Assembly: GCA_007135295.1 (NCBI GenBank)
Contig: SLJD01000155.1
Coordinates: 1 to 5,009, forward strand
Reading direction: 5' to 3'
Length of the DNA: 5,009 bases
From: Phycisphaerales bacterium
GTDB taxonomy: Bacteria > Planctomycetota > Phycisphaerae > Phycisphaerales > SM1A02
Shown here piece after piece: positions 1 to 5,009 of the stretch (the first letter of the stretch is position 1; each line of letters begins with the position of its first letter). Position numbers and translations under genes: made by a program. The notes below the pieces were generated by a model. That model was not told where the DNA came from. It did not search any database and saw nothing but the letters and a program-made list of their open reading frames with translations.

Positions 1-2266
1 CATGCCCCGGCTTCGCCGCCCCGCCTTCGTCGATGCGGAAATACGGGTTTTCACCAATCGTCTCGCGAAGCATCCGCTCATGGCGATCCAGCTCGGCAAG
101 TTCGGGGAACTGGCTTGTTTCATCCGTTCCCCGTTGCAGGAGACCTGGCGGCACCTCGCACAGAATCTCCGCCGACCTTTTGGCACCGTCGGTGGTGGGC
201 AGGCCATCGATAAGATGGGCCTGCACTGCATCAGCCAGTTCACCCACTGATCGATATTCGCATGCATGAGGAAGGCGCCGGCCAAACCGTTTCTCCAGCG
301 TGGTCAGCAGTTCCACACGCTGCAGCGAGTCAAGCCCTAATGCATTGACCGGCGTCTGAGCCGTCACCTCTGACAGGTTCTGCCGGCTCAGAATGCGAGC
401 TTGCTCGCACACGGTGCCAATCGCCGTTGTTGAATGGCCTCTCTCCTGTGGAGACGGCTTTGCTGCCTCATCACGCTTCGGCGATTCACGTATACCGGTG
501 CCTCGTTCGTCCAGGATATAGAGGTCCCCGGCAAGGTACGCATCGCGACAGGTCTGGCGACGAATCTTGCCGCTTGACGTCCTGGGCAGCGTATTCCCGC
601 GGACCAGCACCACAGCATCCAGCGCCAGGTCATGCTCCTGCAGCACGGCCGAAGATACCGCATCTATCACCGCGCCAAGGTCTTGCTTGCCGTTTCGCGT
701 CACCTCATGCAACAGAACATAGCGATTGCTGTCAGGACGGCTGACTGAGAAGGCCGCGCCGCCTTGAGCTTCAAGAAGCGGATGGCTGCCGCGAGCCGTC
801 GCTTCGATGTCTTGAGGATAATGATTCACCCCGCGGATGATCATCACATCATCGCGTCGGCCTGTGATAAACAGCTCCCCGTTGTGCATAAATCCCAGGT
901 CCCCGGTGCGCAAGAAGGGGCCTTCCTTCGCCATGCCCGACCGCACTTCGCGATGGTATGTCCTCGCCACTGCCGGCCCGGGGGACAGATCGGCCCTGAA
1001 CATCCGGGCCGTCCGGCCAGCGTCGCGCCAGTAACCCTGACCGACCGAAGGTCCGGACACCCAGATCTCTCCAACTTTGCCCTCCGACACTTCCACCCGC
1101 TTCTGCGGATCCACGATGGCAACGCGCGTGCCCTCCACCGGCCGACCACAGCTCACACGACGAACGCCGCTGGCAGGGTCCGTGTGCGTCCAGGGCCCCT
1201 CGCCCCGCTCCGCTCCACTGACCATGAGTGTCGCTTCGGCAAGGCCATAGCACGGATAGAACGACCCCGCCCGGAACCCGCACGGGCCGAATCTTTCCGC
1301 AAAGCGCTCCAGCGTCCCGGCATGCACCGGCTCGGCGCCGACGAATGCAAGTCGCCAGCTCGACAAATCAAGTTTGGCCCGAGCTTCGTCACTGATCTTC
1401 CGGACACAAAGGTCGTATGCGAAGTTCGGGCCCCCGGATACCGCCGCCTTATGGCGACTGATCGCCTCGAGCCACACCAGAGGATTCCGAAGAAAGGCCG
1501 CCGGCGACATGCTGACGATCGGCACCGCTCCATAGACCGGTACGATGATCCCCCCGATCAACCCCATGTCGTGATAGGTGGGCAGCCAGAAGACTGCCGT
1601 GCCGGCCGAGTTCGGCTTCCCCGAGCCGAACGTAAATTCCCGGTAAATGGCTTGCGCATTGTGCAACAGATTTCGGTGGCTCAGCGCAACTCCCCTGGGT
1701 TCGCTCGTCGATCCGGAGGTGTACTGAAGCATAGCCACCGCTTGCGGATCAGCTGCGTGCGCGACCCACCGCTCACTCCACTGATTGTCGAGTCGGTCGG
1801 TGGCAAGCCACTGCATGCCAACCGACATGGAATCCACGGAACCAACATGCCCGTTATTGCCGGAATCCAGCGACGCGAGACCCGCTTCCGTCGTCAACGC
1901 GACGGTCGGAGCCGCATTGCGCACGACACTCTGGAACCGCCTGCGCCGCTGCCGGCGATAAGGCAGACTGGTCGGCACAGCGATACAGCCGGCATAAAGA
2001 CAGCCGAACAGTCCCGCGACAAAATCCGGCCCCGCAGGGTACGCGAGCAATACGGGGTCACCCGATACCTTCAGACTCTGCAGCCTTCCCGCAATCGCAC
2101 GCGCCCGGCGATCAAGCTCCGCGTATGTCACCACGGCTTCGTCGCCACGCTCACCGTGGTGCCTGAAAGCGACCTGCGCGGGTCGCTCCTGCGCCTGCTG
2201 CTTCAGCGCAGCGGCGACATCGCATTGATCCGGATTGACCGTCTGTGATTTGAATTCGAACGACAT
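1..2266 (-). CDS. Fatty acyl-AMP ligase / acyl carrier protein fusion, probably continuing into an alpha-oxoamine synthase (3' end outside window)
   Basis: I translated this frame from the ATG at 2266 and found 755 codons with no stop, leaving the window at position 1. FAALs activate fatty acids as acyl-AMP and pass them to a carrier protein, in the cytoplasm. Visible marks: the A3 phosphate-binding loop YTSGSTSEPRGV (residues 182-193), the FAAL-type WLPTYHDMGLIGG (227-239), YGLAEATL (340-347), RTGDLG with Asp456, the FAAL signature ending in NHYPQDIE (481-488), and LPRTSSGKIRR with the catalytic Lys567. A carrier domain follows, with LGLDSLQ and the phosphopantetheine Ser647. After a linker, the last visible residues contain ENPYFRIDEG (739-748), which resembles the lead-in of PLP-dependent alpha-oxoamine synthases (BioF/serine palmitoyltransferase fold). 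That third domain is inferred, since its catalytic part lies outside. ACP-oxoamine synthase fusions are known, for example PigH of prodigiosin synthesis. The FAAL and ACP calls are firm. The substrate is unknown. Confidence 0.93.
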   Translation of the reverse strand, partial: MSFEFKSQTVNPDQCDVAAALKQQAQERPAQVAFRHHGERGDEAVVTYAELDRRARAIAGRLQSLKVSGDPVLLAYPAGPDFVAGLFGCLYAGCIAVPTSLPYRRQRRRRFQSVVRNAAPTVALTTEAGLASLDSGNNGHVGSVDSMSVGMQWLATDRLDNQWSERWVAHAADPQAVAMLQYTSGSTSEPRGVALSHRNLLHNAQAIYREFTFGSGKPNSAGTAVFWLPTYHDMGLIGGIIVPVYGAVPIVSMSPAAFLRNPLVWLEAISRHKAAVSGGPNFAYDLCVRKISDEARAKLDLSSWRLAFVGAEPVHAGTLERFAERFGPCGFRAGSFYPCYGLAEATLMVSGAERGEGPWTHTDPASGVRRVSCGRPVEGTRVAIVDPQKRVEVSEGKVGEIWVSGPSVGQGYWRDAGRTARMFRADLSPGPAVARTYHREVRSGMAKEGPFLRTGDLGFMHNGELFITGRRDDVMIIRGVNHYPQDIEATARGSHPLLEAQGGAAFSVSRPDSNRYVLLHEVTRNGKQDLGAVIDAVSSAVLQEHDLALDAVVLVRGNTLPRTSSGKIRRQTCRDAYLAGDLYILDERGTGIRESPKRDEAAKPSPQERGHSTTAIGTVCEQARILSRQNLSEVTAQTPVNALGLDSLQRVELLTTLEKRFGRRLPHACEYRSVGELADAVQAHLIDGLPTTDGAKRSAEILCEVPPGLLQRGTDETSQFPELAELDRHERMLRETIGENPYFRIDEGGAAKPGH

Positions 2267-2269
2267 TCT

Positions 2270-2273
2270 CTCC
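2270..2273 (-). promoter_or_regulatory. Short-spaced Shine-Dalgarno (GGAG) of the FAAL gene
   Basis: On the minus strand GGAG stands only three bases before the ATG at 2266, closer than usual. It supports this ATG because the FAAL domain begins soon after, with the expected length. In-frame codons extend upstream only to a TGA near 2308, and no other ATG lies between. Confidence 0.45.
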
Positions 2274-2293
2274 AACTCGTGCCTTCCGCAGCA

Positions 2294-2301
2294 CACCTCC
2301 T
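2294..2301 (-). promoter_or_regulatory. Orphan perfect anti-16S match (AGGAGGTG) in the FAAL leader
   Basis: The minus strand reads AGGAGGTG, an ideal Shine-Dalgarno sequence, but 27 bases separate it from the FAAL ATG. No ATG lies at a normal distance. The GTG inside the motif (2296-2294) is in frame with FAAL but would overlap its own ribosome site. It may act as a ribosome standby site, or be chance. Confidence 0.3.
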
Positions 2302-2349
2302 CAATTCAGCTCGGCGAAGAGCACAGTGCCGGCTTGTGCCGAACAGTCA

Positions 2350-2373
2350 CCATCCCCCCACCCATCCCCCCAC
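2350..2373. repeat. Perfect 12-bp tandem repeat, two copies, C-run (plus) / G-run (minus)
   Basis: The unit CCATCCCCCCAC occurs at 2350-2361 and again, identically, at 2362-2373. On the minus strand, which is the sense strand of the FAAL leader, it gives G runs of 6, 3, 6 and 2 separated by one or two bases. It ends about 84 bases before the FAAL start codon, so it may lie in the 5' untranslated RNA. The pattern is near a G-quadruplex motif but lacks a full fourth G3 run. Confidence 0.9.
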
Positions 2374-2466
2374 GGTCAGCCGTTGTATTTCTGCTTCCCG
2401 CCATCCTCCGGCTCGCAACCCGAAATCATTGATCTTCTACGGACGATGGGCGGGAACAGATTGAAC

Positions 2467-2488
2467 CGCCGCAAGGACGATTGCGGCG
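2467..2488. repeat. Perfect 8-bp inverted repeat (hairpin)
   Basis: CGCCGCAA (2467-2474) and TTGCGGCG (2481-2488) are perfect complements around a six-base loop. The stem is GC-rich and stable on either strand. No T run follows on either side, so it is not a classic Rho-independent terminator. It could be an operator or an RNA structure in a long FAAL leader. Confidence 0.6.
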
Positions 2489-2655
2489 AATGTGGCTCGA
2501 CACTGCCATGGTCCGCTCGTAACCACAAGCAACACGGCCGGGTTGCGACACATGCACAGACGCCGCGCCGGGGGCGGCAAAGCGACATTGTTCGCCGGCC
2601 GGGGGCGCATCGCGTGCCATCCGACCTCATCCTGACCAAAGCACGATCTTCCGGC

Positions 2656-2678
2656 GGGTCGCTGATTCGGTTCGACCC
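2656..2678. repeat. 6-bp inverted repeat with 11-base loop
   Basis: GGGTCG (2656-2661) pairs with CGACCC (2673-2678). It is short enough to be chance and I assign no role. Confidence 0.3.
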
Positions 2679-2781
2679 ACTGACCTGTCAACCATTGCCG
2701 CACGTGCGAGGCTGATGATCCGCGTGTTGCTCCCGCTGCCAGCCCCCCTACCGCCAGCTTTACTGGTTCACCGGAGATCTA

Positions 2782-2798
2782 CCCGGGATCCGCCCGGG
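2782..2798. other. GC hairpin just past the end of the YeeE-like gene
   Basis: Two CCCGGG blocks (2782-2787 and 2793-2798) flank a five-base loop and can form a six-pair all-GC stem. On the minus strand it lies about 20 bases after the stop codon of the YeeE-like gene, where a terminator would be expected. However, the stem is followed by TAGATCTCC, not a T run. It may stall transcription or protect the mRNA end; a true intrinsic terminator is not supported. Confidence 0.4.
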
Positions 2799-2819
2799 AC
2801 CAAGGGGGATTGATGGGGC

Positions 2820-3359
2820 CTACGACGGCGACACGTCAGATGATTCCGTCGCCCCGGCGGACGACCGGCTGCGTTCCCACCGTTCAAGCAACAGGAAACC
2901 GACGACGGCAATGATCGCCATGATCATGATCACCCACCATGGGGAGATGTCGGCGGCGCTGGCAAGAGTGACCTGGCCGAGATCCACCGATTCAACGAAT
3001 CGGGCGCCGATGAACGGGTAGGACTCCGCGTAGAGCCCCGCGCCGACGATGCCGCCGAGGATGCCGAAGACCGCATGACGCGACCCGTCACCGGCCGCCC
3101 CCATCGCGGTTCCGGGGCAATAGCCGAGGACGGCCATCCCGATGCCGAAGATCACCCCGCCGACAAGATTCCCGACAACGAGCGTGCTGCGAACGGAAAT
3201 CGTGACATCCATGCCCAACACGCGCATGCCGAAGATGCCCACAGCGCCGGTGAGAATGGCCCCGCACCACCCCGGCTCGCCGCGTGCCGGATCGCGGAGT
3301 CCGGACTCACCCTGTTCACCATCGCGCTGGCGCACGACCGTGACTGTACGCCCGATCAC
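2820..3359 (-). CDS. YeeE/YedE family membrane protein (sulfur transport type), apparently N-terminally truncated
   Basis: The frame ends with TAG at 2822-2820. YeeE/YedE (Sulf_transp) proteins import thiosulfate or related sulfur compounds across the inner membrane, and use a conserved Cys. Visible here are four likely membrane segments: about residues 32-49, 60-88, 96-117 and 141-159. The second carries LGYCPGT with the conserved Cys81, followed by the Gly-rich GAAGDGSRHAVFGILGG and GLYAESYP, all typical of the family. The hydrophilic C-terminus has an Arg/Ser-rich tail. The start is weak: GTG at 3359 has no Shine-Dalgarno, and the first 30 residues (rich in Arg, Gly and Glu) lack the first membrane helix and the Gln-Arg-Gly-type motif I expect before residue 35. 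I looked in the other two minus frames upstream and did not find that missing part. Either the gene has lost its 5' end or it is a short variant starting near 3227. No partner gene is adjacent. Confidence 0.75.
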   Translation of the reverse strand: MIGRTVTVVRQRDGEQGESGLRDPARGEPGWCGAILTGAVGIFGMRVLGMDVTISVRSTLVVGNLVGGVIFGIGMAVLGYCPGTAMGAAGDGSRHAVFGILGGIVGAGLYAESYPFIGARFVESVDLGQVTLASAADISPWWVIMIMAIIAVVGFLLLERWERSRSSAGATESSDVSPS

Positions 3360-3466
3360 GGGCCGGCGGAGCGCCGCAGCGCGTCGAACCCCCTATCTCT
3401 CGAGCCAAACGGTCCCGCATGCAACCGTCGGACTTCGCTCCTTCTGCGACAATCCGCCGCATGCTC
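3360..3466. other. Short spacer between sigma gene and YeeE-like gene
   Basis: About 107 bases follow the sigma stop codon. I see no gene, no hairpin with T run and no ribosome site for the GTG at 3359. Confidence 0.5.
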
Positions 3467-4034
3467 TTATCCTTCGTACGATTCAGCCAGTTCGCAAACA
3501 CGAGCCCAGAGTCGTCGCCAGCGGCTTCGATGCGCTTCGTACGTGATTCCTTCCCGCTTGGCGATATTTCGATGCGACACCCCAGCGATCCACTGCTCAA
3601 GGACGGACCGCTCACCGGGGGCCAAGTGGGCAAAAATAAACTCTATCACCCCCCCCCCGCCCCGTTGTGAAAATCTCGGGAGCGGAAGACGATGAGTCCT
3701 TCGCCCTTGCGCTCCGCTCAAGCAGCATTCGCTGCCGATGTCTTCGTCTGATCGCGTCATAGGCAACGCGTCGCGCAACAGTCGTTACATATCCCTCAAA
3801 CTCCTGCTCGCTATGAAAAATGAGCTGCTGACTCGTTGCAGCAGCATCAATGCGTCTCCGTGCCGAAGACATCACGTCATCGAGGTCGTATGGCCCATCG
3901 GAAAGTATCCACGCCGTCCTCCGAAGTCGCCTCCTGACCCGCCGTTCAATGAATTCGATCCGCTCCTGAAGCTCTCGTCGATCATTGCTGTTGCCGGCCC
4001 GGAAAACTGATGAATCCGTAAAATCGTGACCCAT
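3467..4034 (-). CDS. Sigma-70 family (ECF-like) RNA polymerase sigma factor, frame split at a G10 tract
   Basis: Sigma factors bind core RNA polymerase and direct it to promoters. The first half starts at ATG 4034, preceded by GGAG eight bases upstream. It contains an Arg-rich region 2-like segment (residues about 19-101), with YDLDDVMSSARRRID and later EFEGYVTTVARRVAYDAIRRRHR. As written, this frame runs past the G10 tract (3658-3649) into an unrelated 12-residue tail and stops at TGA 3614-3612, giving 140 residues. The region 4 half lies in another frame: LAPGERSVLEQWIAG followed by the helix-turn-helix SHRNIAKREGITYEAHRSRW, ending at TAA 3469-3467. Removing one G joins them into a continuous 188-residue protein with helix-turn-helix about residues 148-173. 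The 140-residue form would lack promoter -35 recognition. It could be switched by slippage, a pseudogene, or a base-calling error. No anti-sigma gene is visible. Confidence 0.8.
3649..3658. repeat. Ten-base C (plus) / G (minus) homopolymer inside the sigma gene
   Basis: Ten C in a row on the plus strand, read as ten G in the sigma mRNA. It sits in the linker between regions 2 and 4, exactly where the frame changes. Counting codons, nine (or twelve) G keep the frame; ten or eleven do not. Confidence 0.95.
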
Positions 4035-4036
4035 AT

Positions 4037-4049
4037 CTTGGTCTCCAAG
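4037..4049 (-). promoter_or_regulatory. Small hairpin covering the sigma gene ribosome site
   Basis: CTTGG (4037-4041) and CCAAG (4045-4049) pair around a three-base loop. In the sigma mRNA the GGAG Shine-Dalgarno lies in this stem and loop, just upstream of the ATG at 4034. The five-pair stem is weak, so any effect on translation would be modest. Confidence 0.35.
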
Positions 4050-4087
4050 CGTTCCCCATATGTGAGGCCAAGGACGCCAGTAGCATC

Positions 4088-4122
4088 GGTCATGATGCAA
4101 CTCATTATTATGAGCCATGACC
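4088..4122. promoter_or_regulatory. Nested inverted repeat in the divergent intergenic region (possible operator)
   Basis: Outer arms GGTCATG (4088-4094) and CATGACC (4116-4122) enclose inner arms CTCAT (4101-4105) and ATGAG (4110-4114) around TATT. Both arm pairs are perfect; the spacers between them are unequal (six bases and one base). It lies between the two divergent start codons, so it could be a protein-binding site acting on both genes or an RNA hairpin in the sigma leader. Confidence 0.5.
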
Positions 4123-4142
4123 AGCATTGTCAACTGGTTGCC

Positions 4143-4171
4143 GGAACCACGAATCGAACACAACTCTCGTC
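4143..4171 (+). promoter_or_regulatory. Possible ECF-type promoter of the secreted-protein gene
   Basis: GGAACC (4143-4148) resembles ECF -35 elements, and CGTC (4168-4171) resembles their -10 elements. The gap is 19 bases, slightly long for most ECF groups. It points toward the gene starting at 4226. This rests on short matches only. Confidence 0.25.
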
Positions 4172-4211
4172 CAAGGAGTCGTAGTAATTGGACAACCCTC
4201 TTTTTTCAGCG

Positions 4212-4217
4212 AAAGGA
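4212..4217 (+). promoter_or_regulatory. Shine-Dalgarno (AAAGGA) that decides the GTG start at 4226
   Basis: AAAGGA ends eight bases before GTG 4226, ideal spacing. The in-frame ATG at 4250 has no such site, so the GTG is preferred. Confidence 0.6.
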
Positions 4218-4225
4218 CCCCGAAC

Positions 4226-5009
4226 GTGTCAACGAACAACAATCACTGCATGAACAAAGCCAGAGCCGGAGTGTCAGGAACCGTACTCCTTGCGATGGCT
4301 GTGGGTGTCGGCTCAGGACTGACCTCAAGCACAGAGGCGACCCCTGCAGATGCAACAGTTCTCTATGAAACGGAAGGCGCACTTGTACTTGAGTTGACGG
4401 ACACATTTGGAAGCACCACACTGCTTGAGTTTGAGCGCAACTCGGCGAATGACTTGTGGTCTGTCGCGTTGCCGCCATCTGTTCACGATCGTGGAATCAG
4501 CTTTGGAGACAATGATCCATCCTTTCTCAGCCGCTCCGAACGTGACGCTTTGAATCTCGCCCCGGAAGACGCGCTCCGAACGTTTGATTCTTCCATCGCT
4601 CTTGAGCAGTTCGATGACATCAGTGTGTATAAGTTGTATGACGGAGAAGCCGCAATCGCTCTGCTGAATGGTGGCGACGTGCACACTGTCTACTACGTCG
4701 GGGAATTGGCAGCCGAACTCATGCACGAAGTGCCCATTGATCCGCTGACATGCATCACAATGCTCGGAGATTGCTGTCAGGTTGAGGAGAAGGATGAGGA
4801 GGAGGAAAGCGAGGAGGAGGAAGGCGAAGTCGAGTACACACCGCACATCGGGTCATGCGTTGCAGTGATCGACCGCTGTCCGAGCGATGGGGATTTCCCG
4901 TCTTCGGCGTGCGATTGCCTTTATGATGCATGCCATGTTGGACAGGTTCCGGATGCGTGTGTCGCCTATTCCTACAACTGCACGACGGATCCAGATGAAG
5001 ACAACGCCA
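4226..5009 (+). CDS. Secreted acidic Cys-rich protein of unknown family (3' end outside window)
   Basis: I do not recognise the family. The frame is open for 261 codons from GTG 4226 to the window edge. The N-terminus looks like a Sec signal peptide: positive residues (Lys11, Arg13), a hydrophobic core (about 19-32) and a possible cleavage after Ala43 (ADA) or Ala38. The mature part has a region of about 130 residues without Cys, rich in Asp, Glu and Leu, that looks globular. Then come C176, C183 and C184, a Glu-rich stretch (187-204) and a domain with Cys 211, 218, 229, 231, 236, 245 and 252. Ten Cys after the signal suggest disulphides outside the cytoplasm. The acidic residues could bind cations, which is only a guess. 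It is divergent from the sigma gene with 191 bases between the two starts, so regulation by that sigma factor is plausible. Its codon use is less GC-rich than in the FAAL gene. Confidence 0.8.
   Translation, partial: MSTNNNHCMNKARAGVSGTVLLAMAVGVGSGLTSSTEATPADATVLYETEGALVLELTDTFGSTTLLEFERNSANDLWSVALPPSVHDRGISFGDNDPSFLSRSERDALNLAPEDALRTFDSSIALEQFDDISVYKLYDGEAAIALLNGGDVHTVYYVGELAAELMHEVPIDPLTCITMLGDCCQVEEKDEEEESEEEEGEVEYTPHIGSCVAVIDRCPSDGDFPSSACDCLYDACHVGQVPDACVAYSYNCTTDPDEDNA
4796..4825 (+). repeat. 15-bp imperfect tandem repeat coding an acidic stretch
   Basis: GAGGAGGAGGAAAGC is followed at once by a copy with one change (AGC to GGC). In frame it codes EEEES then EEEEG (residues 191-200). 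The repeat length is a multiple of three, so copy changes would lengthen or shorten the acidic linker without breaking the frame. Confidence 0.8.

Larger units (their letters stand above)
2267..2819. other. Intergenic region without a convincing gene
   Basis: This stretch lies upstream of the FAAL gene and downstream of the YeeE-like gene. Short open frames occur on both strands (for example 2326-2715 plus and 2437-2703 minus), but they are low in complexity, rich in Pro, Arg and Ser, lack good ribosome sites and match no family I know. It holds a G/C-run tandem repeat, two clear hairpins and probably the FAAL promoter. I could not pick out a convincing -35/-10 pair. Confidence 0.6.

Noticed and set aside
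849..1533. Minus-strand frames inside the FAAL gene in other phases
   Set aside because: They are shifted from the continuous 755-codon frame, which needs no frameshift; they do not show that the FAAL gene is broken.
764..2248. 494-codon open frame on the plus strand
   Set aside because: It lies opposite the FAAL domain, shows no known motif and is rich in Arg, His and Pro as expected of an antisense frame; the minus frame carries all FAAL signatures.
2414..2547. 9-bp inverted pair CGCAACCCG / CGGGTTGCG
   Set aside because: The arms are over 100 bases apart, and one such match is expected by chance in a gap of this size.
2326..2715. 129-codon plus frame in the intergenic gap
   Set aside because: It starts at a GTG without a ribosome site, begins in the C-run repeat and has no family resemblance.
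3415..3464. Two copies of CCGCATGC
   Set aside because: An 8-bp direct repeat in GC-rich sequence is weak evidence for a site or an insertion scar.
3075..3695. 206-codon open frame on the plus strand
   Set aside because: It is antisense to the YeeE-like and sigma genes, has no domain and crosses the gap between them.
1..5009. tRNA genes, CRISPR array, insertion sequence ends
   Set aside because: I saw no tRNA-like cloverleaf, no regularly spaced repeats and no transposase or terminal inverted repeats.

Overview
The window looks like moderately GC-rich bacterial chromosome. Three things hint at Planctomycetota (possibly Phycisphaerae): a sigma factor with the divergent, arginine-rich ECF-like form common there, a long fused lipid-activating enzyme, and a secreted Cys-rich acidic protein. 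This is a hint from protein style, not a proof. The region right of about 3470 (sigma factor and secreted protein) is less GC-rich at third codon positions than the left part, so the window may be a mosaic.

Layout. (1) Positions 1-2266, minus strand: the first 755 codons of a large enzyme that runs off the left edge. It has a fatty acyl-AMP ligase (FAAL), then an acyl carrier protein, then the first residues of what is probably a PLP-dependent alpha-oxoamine synthase. The frame is open throughout and is the true gene here; long plus-strand frames opposite it are shadows. (2) Positions 2267-2819: about 550 bases with no convincing gene. They hold a perfect 12-bp G/C-run tandem repeat, a strong 8-bp hairpin and a 6-bp GC hairpin. 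(3) Positions 2820-3359, minus: a YeeE/YedE-type membrane protein (sulfur transport family) that seems to lack the usual N-terminus. (4) Positions 3467-4034, minus: a sigma-70/ECF-like sigma factor whose two halves lie in different frames, split exactly at a run of ten G (minus strand). Nine G would give one 188-residue protein. (5) Positions 4035-4225: a divergent intergenic region with a nested inverted repeat. (6) Positions 4226-5009, plus: a secreted acidic Cys-rich protein of unknown family, running off the right edge.

How the parts may work together. The FAAL-ACP enzyme would activate a fatty acid as acyl-AMP, load it on its own carrier domain and, if the predicted third domain is present, condense it with an amino acid to give a lipid-like amino ketone. 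The sigma factor and the secreted protein are divergent and share one regulatory region, so the sigma factor may control its neighbour. The homopolymer tract in the sigma gene is the most interesting point: it may be a phase-variation or slippage switch, a decayed gene, or a sequencing error.
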